NCBI GenBank assembly: GCA_963727635.1 | Contig: CAVSHP010000025.1 | Span: forward strand, 1 to 64,000 | Length of the DNA stretch: 64,000 nt | Source: SZUA-36 sp963727635 | GTDB lineage: Bacteria; Pseudomonadota; Gammaproteobacteria; Xanthomonadales; SZUA-36 | Direction of reading: 5' to 3' | Part shown: positions 8,909 through 18,256 of the stretch, piece after piece | How the letters are laid out: the number at the start of each line of letters is the position of its first letter | How positions within the stretch are numbered: the first letter of the stretch is position 1 | Translations under genes and position numbers: made by a program | The notes under the pieces: model-generated | Told to the model about the DNA's origin: nothing | Seen by the model: the letters and a program-made list of their open reading frames with translations, nothing else | Databases searched by the model: none

Positions 8909-11047
8909 ATGACCTTATTCTCATGGCGACCCGGCGCGGGTTCGATCGAGAGTTTTGAAAACTTTGATATTGAGTTTTCCGCTTATCATTGTGAAGGCGA
9001 AAACGAGAGTGTACGCGTTCGGCTCCTCGAGTCTCCCGTGGAAGGACAGATGCCTGACACCTATGAGACCGTTGAGATTCCGAACAGCTTGCATGAACTC
9101 GCCAGAAAACTCGAAACCCGCGACCTGGATTTTGCAGGCATTGCGCAACTCGGTTCTGAACTTGCAATCGTGTTGTTACCCGGTGCGGTGCGTGATCTTT
9201 ATGAACAATCACTGACGAGTCTGAAGCCCAACCAGGGTTTGCGTATCCGCTTGAAGATGGGAGCCTGGGCGTTGGCGGCATTGCCATGGGAATATACCTA
9301 CGTCCATCCGCATGGCGCACCGGAAAAGGAACGGGTCAGTCTTGGCTTCCTTGCTCTGAATCGACGTCTGTCGCTGGTCCGCTATGAGATCGTGCCGGGT
9401 ACGAGGCGAAGCCTGGATCCCATCAACGAAAATCAACTGCGCCTGGTCGCTTTGACGGCCCAGCCTCACGGCAGCGCCGGCCTGGAACTCGAAAATGAAA
9501 CCGAATCTGTTAAAACGGCTGTTGGGAAGATTCGCGACATACACCTCGATACCCTGGCGCATGCCACCTGGGACGGGTTCCAGTCAAAACTTAACGAGTC
9601 GGCGCATATCGTCCACTTTGCCGGACACGGTCAGTTTGATAAACAAATGGGCGAGGATTTCGGCTCCATAGAAGGACAGGGTTCACTGCTGTTCGAAACT
9701 GAAAATGGTGAAGCCGATGCGAAGCCAGCACAGGATGTGGCGCTCATTCTGAACAATACCGGCGTACGGCTGGTGTTTTTGTCCGCCTGTGAAGGCGGCA
9801 AGGTTGACGGCATACACGCATGGAGTGGAATCGCAACCGCGCTGGCCCGCAGTGGTGTTCCAGCAGTGGTGGCAATGCAGTTTCGGGTGCGGGATGTGGA
9901 CGCGCTCGCGTTCAGTCGGCGCTTCTATGAAAACCTGGCCGCCGGGGGCTCTGTCGACAGTGCGGTTACCGCAGGTCGGCTGGCCATGTTCGACAGCAAG
10001 AATGAATACAGCCGTGACTGGGGTGCTCCCGTTCTGTATCTCAATTCCAAAGAGGGCAATCTTTTTTCCAGGCCCGCTGACACCGTTAAAAAGCCGCAGA
10101 TAACCGGCAGATTCGTGGCAAATGCGCTACTCGGACTCGGTTTGTTCTTGCTGGGAGCGGTCTATTTCCTGCTTCACCTGGAGCCGTTGTTCTCCGGAAC
10201 TTACCTTGTGGGAGGCGTCTCCCTGGCAGCAGTACTGTCAATTTTTCTGTTGGCGCTGGACAAATTTCTGGGCACCGTCATCGTGGATTCCATCCTTGGG
10301 TGGTTCAGAAATAGGGCAACCACGATATGGCTCACCGTGTCATGTATTTTGCTGTTCATTCTGAATTTCTTTAGCAACTCAATTTTTCTGATACCCGGGG
10401 AGAATTCGGCGTCCTACCGGGTCAGCGCCGTTGCGCCAGGGCTGCCGCTGGATATGAACTGGGTTGTCGCAACCAAGACCGTAGGTGAGATTTTCCATTT
10501 CAACAACTGGGGTTCTGAGAACGTTACGTTCAGCCTCGGAGAGGAGACCTGTTTTGACGATGTCGAAAGGAGTTTATACCCCCTTGCAAGCATACGCCTG
10601 CATGTTCCGGATGATTTCAGGAACACCATTACACTGCTTCGATTAATTCCCGGCAAGGGTGTGTGGAACAGGTTTCAGTCGAGTGCGAACATTGCTTTGA
10701 AAATTTACGTAAATGGCAAACTAAAATTTGAGAAGTCACAACCAAAGCGTCGTGTACTGGTATTCGGCGATACCGATGTGAAGATGAACTGCAAGCTGAG
10801 TCAGCATGCAGATCGACTGGGGAAACGGCTCAGCGATCACCTCAAGTCAAGCAATATTCCCGATGGCTTTCAGAGCAGATGGATAAGCGCCTGGTCGAAT
10901 CCTTCGCTCGAAAACGGCTTGCTGCTGCAGCCGCAGGATCAGCTTCGTGTTGAAATATATGAGGAACAATCGTTGATTTTTGGCAAAGATCTGTCGAGCG
11001 CAACATGCGATGACAGCGTGTGTGATGTTTTTATGGAGGTCAACTAG
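8909..11047 (+). CDS. Membrane-anchored CHAT-domain protease
   Basis: This protein has 712 residues from the ATG at 8909, which is preceded by AGGGGAG; a GTG at 8885 is an alternative. A CHAT (caspase HetF-associated with TPRs) domain spans roughly residues 110-385. The His is in VHFAGHGQF (about His240) and the Cys in LVFLSACEGG (about Cys294), so the dyad is complete. Three hydrophobic segments follow (about 405-423, 431-450 and 472-488). A ~220-residue C-terminal domain with several Cys comes next; by the odd number of membrane passes it would be periplasmic. The fusion of a cytosolic protease, membrane helices and an outside domain suggests transmembrane signalling. The next gene starts directly after its stop codon, and its neighbours are a C11 protease and an exported TPR protein. 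Confidence 0.87.
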   Translation: MTLFSWRPGAGSIESFENFDIEFSAYHCEGENESVRVRLLESPVEGQMPDTYETVEIPNSLHELARKLETRDLDFAGIAQLGSELAIVLLPGAVRDLYEQSLTSLKPNQGLRIRLKMGAWALAALPWEYTYVHPHGAPEKERVSLGFLALNRRLSLVRYEIVPGTRRSLDPINENQLRLVALTAQPHGSAGLELENETESVKTAVGKIRDIHLDTLAHATWDGFQSKLNESAHIVHFAGHGQFDKQMGEDFGSIEGQGSLLFETENGEADAKPAQDVALILNNTGVRLVFLSACEGGKVDGIHAWSGIATALARSGVPAVVAMQFRVRDVDALAFSRRFYENLAAGGSVDSAVTAGRLAMFDSKNEYSRDWGAPVLYLNSKEGNLFSRPADTVKKPQITGRFVANALLGLGLFLLGAVYFLLHLEPLFSGTYLVGGVSLAAVLSIFLLALDKFLGTVIVDSILGWFRNRATTIWLTVSCILLFILNFFSNSIFLIPGENSASYRVSAVAPGLPLDMNWVVATKTVGEIFHFNNWGSENVTFSLGEETCFDDVERSLYPLASIRLHVPDDFRNTITLLRLIPGKGVWNRFQSSANIALKIYVNGKLKFEKSQPKRRVLVFGDTDVKMNCKLSQHADRLGKRLSDHLKSSNIPDGFQSRWISAWSNPSLENGLLLQPQDQLRVEIYEEQSLIFGKDLSSATCDDSVCDVFMEVN

Positions 11048-11986
11048 ATGAACTGGAAAAATGCCTGTCTGCTTGGTCTGGTCTGCGTATTGTCCAGGCC
11101 GCTGCTGGCTGATACGCAAACGGTGGTCGGAGTGGAATTCACTATCGAATCCTCACACGTATTTCCCGATCAAACCCTGGGAGAGTCAAAGTCCCAAATT
11201 GAATCGCAGTTGTCTCAGCTCATCGCGCAACGTCTCGAGTTCTATTTCCCGTTTCTCGACTGGAAAGCCGGAGCCGATAGCAACAATCGTATTATTTTTA
11301 AAATGACCGATAAGAGAGCGGGGCTTTGCGATTGGCAAACGGATCTCGATCTGCGCGCTTTTAGCGCAGGCAACGAAATCGAGCTGAGGGATGTGCCTTC
11401 AACTCCCCTGTACGATCTCTGCAACCCGTTTACCCCGAATAGAAAAGCCGATACGGGCGATGCGCTGAATGCGGATGATCAGCTTGCCCTGCTGGCGACA
11501 CTCGAGCAGGCCGTTGAAAACACCGACATGTCACAAGACGGACCCCAAGGCTTGCTCAACAACAAATCAATCCGTGATGAACTTCAACGCCAATTCCTGC
11601 GCACGATCCCGGTGACGCAGACTTTTGAGCTACGGGATCAAGGCGCCGGGAAGTTGCTTTACCTGCCGGTCAGTTTTGATGAACTGAAGTCGCTGGATGG
11701 CGAGTGTGAAGATTCCATCAATAACTGCTCCCGTATACGCCTCAAATTCAAGCCTTCGGATAATTCTCCAGCGGCAACTTTTACCTTGAGAGTAGCCGGT
11801 ACTTGTGGCGACAAGGTTCTGTGCGAAGTGATAAAAGGCGGGGTGCCTGGCGGGTTCAATATTTCAGAACCGACCTTCGTGGTGGGCGATGCCCTGCGAA
11901 ACCTGCTGGAGCAAGCGCAAGGTGTGAGTTTCACCATGGAGAATTTCACACAAAATTCACTACCTTGTCCCATTCTGGAGCCATGA
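11048..11986 (+). CDS. Exported protein of unknown function in CHAT/C11 cluster
   Basis: This is a 312-residue protein with a signal peptide (MNWKNACLLGLVCVLSRPLLA). Its ATG immediately follows the TAG of the CHAT gene, indicating translational coupling. I recognise no domain. The mature part is mixed alpha/beta, with paired Cys (ECEDSINNCSRIRL and GTCGDKVLCEV) that could form disulphides in the periplasm. It would be located on the same side of the membrane as the C-terminal domain of the CHAT protein, so a sensor or partner role is plausible but not shown. Confidence 0.7.
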   Translation: MNWKNACLLGLVCVLSRPLLADTQTVVGVEFTIESSHVFPDQTLGESKSQIESQLSQLIAQRLEFYFPFLDWKAGADSNNRIIFKMTDKRAGLCDWQTDLDLRAFSAGNEIELRDVPSTPLYDLCNPFTPNRKADTGDALNADDQLALLATLEQAVENTDMSQDGPQGLLNNKSIRDELQRQFLRTIPVTQTFELRDQGAGKLLYLPVSFDELKSLDGECEDSINNCSRIRLKFKPSDNSPAATFTLRVAGTCGDKVLCEVIKGGVPGGFNISEPTFVVGDALRNLLEQAQGVSFTMENFTQNSLPCPILEP

Positions 11987-11997
11987 GGAGGTCCGAT

Positions 11998-13770
11998 ATG
12001 AAACAGGCTTACTCAATTTCCATCATTCTTCTTTGTGTCATATCAGCGGCTGGTGCAGCGGAAAAAACCACCATCAAAAAAACGACCGCAGAAAGCGTTG
12101 TCACCGAGCAGGTTGCAAAACCTGTGTTACATGCAGTCGAAAATCAAGCTGTTACGGGACAGGTATACAGGGTGTCACCGGTTGTTGCGAAAGTCGGTGG
12201 CCATCAGGTAACTGTTGCCAATCCGCCATTGTCGGTGTCCGCAACCCGCGCTTTGGAGACACAGGCGTTGGTTGGAAAGGCGGCGCTGGATAAAAAGGAC
12301 TATGCCCTGGCGCGTGAAAACTTTAGTGCGGGCGTAAAAACTGCGCGTGAATACGGTGATGTAAAAGCCGAGACCCGCCTGCTCTTTCTTGAAGGGATTG
12401 CCAACCAGGGTGAGGGTGAAGCAAGTGGTGATGCGCTCAGCCTGAAAAATGCGGTTGGATTGTATGAACAGGTGCTTGAGCTCAAACCTGACTCGGGTTC
12501 AGCGATGGTCAACCTGGCCCAGGTTCATAGCCGGTTGCATGAAACCGCTGCTGCAGAGCGGCTTTTTAAGCAGGCAATTCAACTCAATGACGGCAAGCGA
12601 CCCGCATACCAGACAGCTTATGCAGGTTTTCTCGAAGGCCAGGGTAGAAAAGAGGATGCGCGCCGGCTTTACACGAGTCTGCTACAGGCCGATCCATTCA
12701 ACCAGGTCGCTCGAAAAGCACTGGCTGATTACTATACCGAGACTTCGGCAGACTGGAGCCAGCTCAAAGCGTATCTTTGGGGACTGGTGAAACGTGGCGA
12801 GGTGGATCAGTCAATTGAACTGGCGCTCGAGGCACTGGCAAATAGGATACCTTCGCGGGACAGCGACGAAGGACTGCTGGTTATCATCGCGGCCAGCCTG
12901 AGCCGCACAGTCGGCCTTGCAGATGGTTTTCTGGCGTCATCCACGGCCGGGAAGCTTGGCAGACTTTCCGGTCGAGCAAATATCGGCGAAGGCATCCACG
13001 AACTTTTTAATATCTATCAAGCCCTGGCGGGTTTTGATGCAACAGGCGGAAGACGCGCCCGTAATTACTACATGGAACTCAGTTTGTCCTGGTGGTCAGT
13101 CAATCGCGGCGAAGAAGGAAGGACTCCCCGTGATGTCATGCGACAGTTACTCAACTCGCTCGGTGAACGCTACGGCCAACGGCAAAAGTACGCAGTTGCA
13201 GAGGTGTGCTTCGAAAAAGCCATTTCCATTACCCCTTATAATCCCGATCCAACCTCGGTCAGAAATCTCGTGAACCTGTATGCGGAACAGGGTCAAGAGG
13301 AGAAGATTAACGAGATAGCCAGCCGCTATGAGTTCAACCTGTTTGCGAGCAAGGGTCAGGCTTACCGCGATTCTGATTTGGAAAAAATTTACCAGTACCA
13401 TCTTACACTGGGTCAGATCTACAGCTATCTTGCGGAAAAATCCGGCGACTGGGGTAGCAGTAGCCAGTCACATTCGGCGCTATTCCAGCTTGAGCACGCC
13501 ATGAGTGTAGGTAGCATGCTCGATGAGATGCAGGGTGAAGATCCCGATCAGCACAGCCTTCACATCGATCCGGGGTTGGTGGACCGCCTGGCCACGGCAT
13601 ATGTGGCGATTGGAGAGACTGAAAGGAGCAATAGTCTCAGGCTCGATGTAGCGAAAAGATATAAAAACGCAGGAGATGAACGGGCCAAGGATTATATCCT
13701 CGGACCGGTCAACAGTGACGCACTGACCCCGAGGCAAAAGAGGGAGTACCAGTTATTGAAGTCTTCCTGA
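11998..13770 (+). CDS. Exported TPR-repeat protein
   Basis: The ATG at 11998 is preceded by GAGGAGGT, a strong ribosome-binding site. The 590-residue product has a signal peptide (MKQAYSISIILLCVISAAGA) and then a low-complexity Lys/Thr/Val-rich linker. TPR-like helix pairs follow from about residue 80 to 260, with typical motifs such as AVGLYEQVLELKPDSGSAM and AERLFKQAIQLN. Further helical repeats come near residues 390-440 (AVAEVCFEKAISITPYNPD). TPRs mediate protein contacts, and CHAT proteases are often encoded next to or fused with TPRs. Here the TPR protein is exported, so its likely partner is the outside domain of the CHAT protein or the lipoprotein. It is the last gene of the cluster. 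Confidence 0.8.
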   Translation: MKQAYSISIILLCVISAAGAAEKTTIKKTTAESVVTEQVAKPVLHAVENQAVTGQVYRVSPVVAKVGGHQVTVANPPLSVSATRALETQALVGKAALDKKDYALARENFSAGVKTAREYGDVKAETRLLFLEGIANQGEGEASGDALSLKNAVGLYEQVLELKPDSGSAMVNLAQVHSRLHETAAAERLFKQAIQLNDGKRPAYQTAYAGFLEGQGRKEDARRLYTSLLQADPFNQVARKALADYYTETSADWSQLKAYLWGLVKRGEVDQSIELALEALANRIPSRDSDEGLLVIIAASLSRTVGLADGFLASSTAGKLGRLSGRANIGEGIHELFNIYQALAGFDATGGRRARNYYMELSLSWWSVNRGEEGRTPRDVMRQLLNSLGERYGQRQKYAVAEVCFEKAISITPYNPDPTSVRNLVNLYAEQGQEEKINEIASRYEFNLFASKGQAYRDSDLEKIYQYHLTLGQIYSYLAEKSGDWGSSSQSHSALFQLEHAMSVGSMLDEMQGEDPDQHSLHIDPGLVDRLATAYVAIGETERSNSLRLDVAKRYKNAGDERAKDYILGPVNSDALTPRQKREYQLLKSS

Positions 13771-13911
13771 GCAAGTCCCGGTCAGGAGCCAGAGTCCAAA
13801 TCAGTTGCGGCCTGGGATACGTTACCTGTGTTTCAGCCTTTACCAGTTTTCGAATTATGCCAGTATCGACGGCAGCCAAAAGAATGCGTTTCGTCCATCC
13901 GGTCCAGTCTG

Positions 13912-15207
13912 CTAGTGCGGCGAAAACCCAAACCACTCCGGAAACAGCACGAGGATTCCGAGCACGATCATCTGCAAAATGATAAATGGCAGCACGCCAT
14001 AATAGATATCAGTGGTTCGAACTTCCGGTGGTGCGACCCCTTTCAGGTAAAACAGGCTGAAACCGAACGGTGGGGTCAGGAATGAGGTCTGCAGGTTCAT
14101 TGCAACGAGGATGGCATACCAGACCGGGTTGATATCCAGACCGGCGGCGATCGGCGCCAGGATCGGCACGACGATGTAGGAAATCTCGACGAAATCGATG
14201 AAGAAACCCAGCGCCATGATTATGGCCATCGACAGGATCAGGAACCCCCACTTTTCACCTGGCAGACCGAGCATGAATTCCTCGACGATGTAGTCGGCAC
14301 CGGTGTAGGTAAACACCAATGAAAAAGCGGTGGCTCCGATCAGGATGGCAAACACCATCGCGCTGATCTTGACGGTCTCCAGTGAACTCTCCCAGATCAT
14401 CTTGACCGAGAAACGGCCGTAAAGTGACGCCAGCAGAATCGCGCCGACGCCACCGACCGAGGAGGACTCCGTGGGTGTGGCAACACCGGTCAGGATTGAA
14501 CCCAGTACCAGCACGATGAGCACCAGTGGCGGGATAACCGCGATGAGCGCCTGGAACACCTGCTGACGCTTGGTGCCGGTCATCATCTCCAGCTTGATCG
14601 GTGGCGCCAGGTCCTTCTTCATGATCGTAATGATGACGATATAGACGATGTAGAAAATGACCAGTGACAGACCCGGCCAGAGTGCGGCCTTGAACAGGTC
14701 GCCGACCGGTTCCTGGAAAACATCGCCGAGGATGATCAACACGATGGACGGCGGGATGATCTGGCCCAGTGTTCCGGAGGCGCAGATGGTGCCGCAGGCA
14801 AGCCGCTTGTCGTAGTTGTATTTCAGCATCACCGGCAGCGAAATGACACCCATGGCGACAACGCTGGCGCCAACCACGCCGGTGGACGCGGCCAGCAGGG
14901 CGCCGACCATGATCGTCGAGATAGCGATACCACCACGTATCTCGCCGAACAGGAAACCCATCGATTCGAGCAGACGTTCGGCGAGGTTGGACTTCTGCAA
15001 CACGATACCCATGAAGATGAACAATGGAATGGCCATCAGGATGGTATTGTTCATGATCGACCAGATGCGGTGCGGCATCAGGGAAAACATTTGCGGGCCT
15101 TCGCTCAGCAGGCCAAAGAAGACCGCGACTCCGCCAAAGGTAAACGCCACCGGGAATCCGACCAGCAACATCAGCAGTGCCACCGCGAACATGATCAGAC
15201 CAGTCAT
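13912..15207 (-). CDS. dctM: TRAP transporter large permease (DctM)
   Basis: The 431-residue membrane protein has about 12 hydrophobic segments and TRAP-M signatures such as IPLFIFMGIVLQKSNLAERL and GTLGQIIPPSIVLIILGDV. It forms the ion-coupled pore of a tripartite periplasmic transporter. The start at 15207 (MTGLIMF) fits the family better than an upstream ATG seven codons earlier, and GAGGGTAAG precedes it. It lies downstream of the small permease and the binding protein on the same strand, so the whole TRAP system is complete. The C-terminus ends LFPEWFGFSPH. Confidence 0.93.
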   Translation of the reverse strand: MTGLIMFAVALLMLLVGFPVAFTFGGVAVFFGLLSEGPQMFSLMPHRIWSIMNNTILMAIPLFIFMGIVLQKSNLAERLLESMGFLFGEIRGGIAISTIMVGALLAASTGVVGASVVAMGVISLPVMLKYNYDKRLACGTICASGTLGQIIPPSIVLIILGDVFQEPVGDLFKAALWPGLSLVIFYIVYIVIITIMKKDLAPPIKLEMMTGTKRQQVFQALIAVIPPLVLIVLVLGSILTGVATPTESSSVGGVGAILLASLYGRFSVKMIWESSLETVKISAMVFAILIGATAFSLVFTYTGADYIVEEFMLGLPGEKWGFLILSMAIIMALGFFIDFVEISYIVVPILAPIAAGLDINPVWYAILVAMNLQTSFLTPPFGFSLFYLKGVAPPEVRTTDIYYGVLPFIILQMIVLGILVLFPEWFGFSPH

Positions 15208-15276
15208 GTATCGCTTACCCTCTTGCACACAGCAGGCAATATCCCCCGAAATAACGGGTAAGCAGGATCACTGCAG

Positions 15277-15816
15277 CTACAGAATCTCATTTTCGACACT
15301 CCGTACGTGCGGCGCTTCCAGGCCCCTGAAGATATTAATGTTGTGCAGCACGAAACCGATTGCGGAGACGATCAGGAATACAAAGGAAGTCGGGATCACC
15401 AGCTTGATCAGCCAGCGATGGGTCAGACCACCCGGGTCGCCGCTGATCTCGCCGGATGTGTAAGCCTCATGCACGTACCAGACAGAACCTTCGATGATCA
15501 GCAGGCTCAGCGGCAGCAGTAGTAAAACTGTGCCGGCGATGTTGACCACCGCTTTCCAGCGCGGTGAAAACCGGTCGTAAAGGATATCAACGCGGACGTG
15601 CCCGTCCTCCTTCAGCGCGTAGGCGATGCCGAACAGGAAGACCATGGCGAACAGATGCCATTCCATCTCCTGCATGGCGATCGAGCCACTGTTGAAGAAA
15701 TAGCGCAGGATCGCGTCGTAGAACACGTTGAGCAGCATCAGCAGGTTCAAAATACCGGCGGTCCAACCCATCAGGTCGGAGAAGCGGTCGAAGAATTTTT
15801 CCAGCTTCAGCAGCAT
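15277..15816 (-). CDS. dctQ: TRAP transporter small permease (DctQ)
   Basis: This 179-residue protein has four hydrophobic helices and the DctQ pattern NSGSIAMQEMEWHLFAMVFL. The acidic and aromatic residues in this region are typical of the family. It pairs with DctM to form the membrane part of the transporter. It lies between the binding-protein gene (58 bases upstream, separated by a hairpin) and dctM. The hairpin may lower permease expression relative to the binding protein. Confidence 0.92.
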   Translation of the reverse strand: MLLKLEKFFDRFSDLMGWTAGILNLLMLLNVFYDAILRYFFNSGSIAMQEMEWHLFAMVFLFGIAYALKEDGHVRVDILYDRFSPRWKAVVNIAGTVLLLLPLSLLIIEGSVWYVHEAYTSGEISGDPGGLTHRWLIKLVIPTSFVFLIVSAIGFVLHNINIFRGLEAPHVRSVENEIL

Positions 15817-15840
15817 TGAACGTATATTAAATAGCCAAAG

Positions 15841-15864
15841 GACTCCCGGCCGAAACCGGGAGTC
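15841..15864 (-). terminator. Hairpin between dctP and dctQ (attenuator or mRNA stabiliser)
   Basis: GACTCCCGG and CCGGGAGTC form a perfect 9-bp stem with a 6-base loop. On the minus strand it is followed only by CTTTGG, so a full terminator is unlikely. Its position fits partial termination or protection of the dctP mRNA. Confidence 0.6.
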
Positions 15865-15873
15865 TTATTTGGA

Positions 15874-17007
15874 TCATTCGATATTGTCTTTGAGATAAGC
15901 GTAGTCGGAAATCTCGGTCCATTTCCGGGCTATTTTCATATAGGCCGTCTGCGAATCGAGTATCTCCTTGAACATCGGATCATTGGCGGAGTATTCGGCC
16001 AGCAGTTCCTGATCGGCCTTTTTCATCGCGCTGATGATCTCGGGTGAGAAGGTGCGGATTTGAACTTCCGGATAGTCTTTCTCGATCGATGCCCAGTTGA
16101 CGGCGCTCTCGTGGTAGGAACGGGCGTACATGTCGTAGGCGGCGTATTCCATCGCGGTAGTCAGGATCACCTGAAGGTGCTTTGGCAATGCGTCGAATTT
16201 ATCCTTGTTGACGATAAACTGCAGTTCGGTCGCGGGCTCGTGCCAACCGGTGTAGTAATAGGGCGCGATCTTCTGGAAACCCATGTTGAGATCAAGGGAC
16301 GGGCCAACCCATTCGAGAGCGTCGATGGTGCCGCGGTCGAGAGCCGTGTAGAGCTCGCCCGGGGGGATGTTGGTCACCACCACGCCGAGTTTCGAAAGCA
16401 CCTCGCCGGCAAATCCGGGAATGCGCATTTTCAGACCCTTAAGATCATCCAGGGTATTGATTTCTTTGCGGAACCAGCCGCCCATCTGGTTGCCGGTGTT
16501 ACCGCCGGGGAAGGAGTAGACACCGTGCTTGTCATAGACCTTTTTCATCAGTTCCATACCGCCGCCATAGTAGAACCAGGCATACTGCTCCGGGGCGATC
16601 ATGCCAAACGGCATGGTGGTGAAGAACATGGTGCTTGGGTCCTTGCCCTTCCAGTAATAGGAGGCTGAATGACCCATCTCGTACTGACCGGCGTTGACCA
16701 TGTCAAGGATACCGAAAGCAGCCTTGTGCTTGTTGGCCGAATCGATGCGGATTTCCATTTCGCCATTGGACATGGCCTTGACCAGGTCCGCCATCTTGAT
16801 AACCGCGTCGCCGAAAATCGGAAAACCGGTTCCCCAGGTCTGGGCCAGTTTCCAGACAATGGGTTCCTTCTCCGCTTTTTGGGCCACCGGCGCTGCCGCC
16901 TGTGGCGCTGCCGCCTGTTGTTTTTCGCCACAGGCCGACAGGCTCAAAAAGGCGATCAGGGTGATGAGGCCGGTTAAAAATTTTATTGAGTGTTTGATCT
17001 GTTTCAT
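15874..17007 (-). CDS. dctP: TRAP substrate-binding lipoprotein (DctP, TakP-like)
   Basis: The 377-residue protein has a lipoprotein signal (lipobox LSLSAC), then an Ala/Pro/Gln-rich linker of about 25 residues, then a TRAP binding-protein fold. Motifs shared with 2-oxoacid/mannonate-type (TakP-like) proteins include GGWFRKEI, LKGLKMRIPGFAGEVL and ALDRGTIDALEWVGPSLD. The Arg in KMRIPG is the usual carboxylate-binding residue. Ligand is therefore probably a 2-oxo acid or similar organic acid; the exact one is not evident. Lipid anchoring is unusual but known for TRAP binding proteins. It is the first gene of the dctPQM unit. Confidence 0.9.
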   Translation of the reverse strand: MKQIKHSIKFLTGLITLIAFLSLSACGEKQQAAAPQAAAPVAQKAEKEPIVWKLAQTWGTGFPIFGDAVIKMADLVKAMSNGEMEIRIDSANKHKAAFGILDMVNAGQYEMGHSASYYWKGKDPSTMFFTTMPFGMIAPEQYAWFYYGGGMELMKKVYDKHGVYSFPGGNTGNQMGGWFRKEINTLDDLKGLKMRIPGFAGEVLSKLGVVVTNIPPGELYTALDRGTIDALEWVGPSLDLNMGFQKIAPYYYTGWHEPATELQFIVNKDKFDALPKHLQVILTTAMEYAAYDMYARSYHESAVNWASIEKDYPEVQIRTFSPEIISAMKKADQELLAEYSANDPMFKEILDSQTAYMKIARKWTEISDYAYLKDNIE

Positions 17008-17254
17008 TTCTGTTTCCTTGCGTGCAGAGGGATTATCTTGTGCGGCTTTTTATTGGATTTATGACCGCACCGGGTATCGCGAGTGTTTTACCCTCAACAA
17101 CTATTGCCCCAAATGACCATATTGTCAACGTCCGCGCCTGCGTGAACCCTTTGTTGCAGCGCACTGGCCCGGGCTGCCGGGAGGTTTCGGGCCGTGCTGC
17201 CGGTCATCAGCAAACGATTGCATTTGACGCTGCTTGCAACTAAATTGCCGTGCA

Positions 17255-18235
17255 ATGAAGATTCTGGTCACAGGCAGTTCCGGTCACCTCGGTGAAGCGC
17301 TCGTACGTACCCTGTCGGCGGCGGGCCATGACGTGACCGGTATCGATATCAGGCCATCGGCCTTCACCACCGTGGTTGGATCGGTTGACGACGCTGACAT
17401 TGCAACTGCGTGCATGCAGGGTGTGGAACTCGTGTACCACACTGCGACGCTGCACAAACCCCATGTCGCAACCCACAGCATGCAGCAGTTCATCGATACC
17501 AACGTGTCCGGCACGCTGACACTGCTGCAGGCGGCGAAGGACAACGGGGCAGGGGCATTCATCTTCACCAGTACCACGAGTGTATTCGGTGACGCCCTGC
17601 GGCCACCGGTGGGTATGTCTGCCGTCTGGGTGACCGAAGAGGTTGCACCCATTCCCAAAAACATCTACGGGGTGACCAAGATGGCCGCCGAAGACCTGTG
17701 TCTTTTATTTCACCGTAAGCACGGACTCAACTGCATCGTCCTGCGTACTTCCCGGTTTTTCCCGGAAGAGGATGACGACAAGCTGAAACGTGACAGTTAT
17801 ACAGCTGAAAACACCAAGGCCAACGAGTTCCTGTTTCGCCGGGTTGAGTTGGAAGATGTCGTCAGTGCACACCTGTGCGCCGCCGAAAGGGCGTCAGCGC
17901 TTGGTTTTGGCAGATACATCATCAGCGCGACCACACCGTTCCTGCCGGAAGACCTGCCAGGACTGAATACCGATGCCCCCGCCGTGGTATTTAAAAGGGT
18001 CCCCGGTTATGCGGAAATCTATACCCGGCTCGGCTGGCGGATGTTCGATAAGATCGACCGGGTCTATGTCAATGATGCGGCCAGGAAGGACCTCGGCTGG
18101 CGACCCGGATACGACTTTGCTCACGTTCTTGGGTGCCTGAAAAAGGGTGGGTACCCGCGCAGCGCGATTTCGGGGCTGGTTGGCTCGAAGGGTTATCACG
18201 ACCGGGTGTTCGAGGACGGTCCATATCCCGTATAA
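17255..18235 (+). CDS. NAD-dependent epimerase/dehydratase (extended SDR)
   Basis: The ATG at 17255 gives MKILVTGSSGHLGEALVRTL, with the NAD(P)-binding motif GSSGHLG. The catalytic YxxxK is in NIYGVTKMAAEDL (Tyr and Lys four apart) and an upstream Ser/Thr-rich strand FIFTSTTSVFGD supplies the catalytic Ser/Thr. Length (326 residues) fits extended SDRs acting on sugar nucleotides or related substrates. The C-terminal region contains RPGYDFAHVL, common in UDP-glucose epimerase relatives. No sugar-synthesis genes are adjacent, so the substrate is unknown. Confidence 0.85.
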   Translation: MKILVTGSSGHLGEALVRTLSAAGHDVTGIDIRPSAFTTVVGSVDDADIATACMQGVELVYHTATLHKPHVATHSMQQFIDTNVSGTLTLLQAAKDNGAGAFIFTSTTSVFGDALRPPVGMSAVWVTEEVAPIPKNIYGVTKMAAEDLCLLFHRKHGLNCIVLRTSRFFPEEDDDKLKRDSYTAENTKANEFLFRRVELEDVVSAHLCAAERASALGFGRYIISATTPFLPEDLPGLNTDAPAVVFKRVPGYAEIYTRLGWRMFDKIDRVYVNDAARKDLGWRPGYDFAHVLGCLKKGGYPRSAISGLVGSKGYHDRVFEDGPYPV

Positions 18236-18256
18236 CGCACCACCCTGCGCCAGGTT

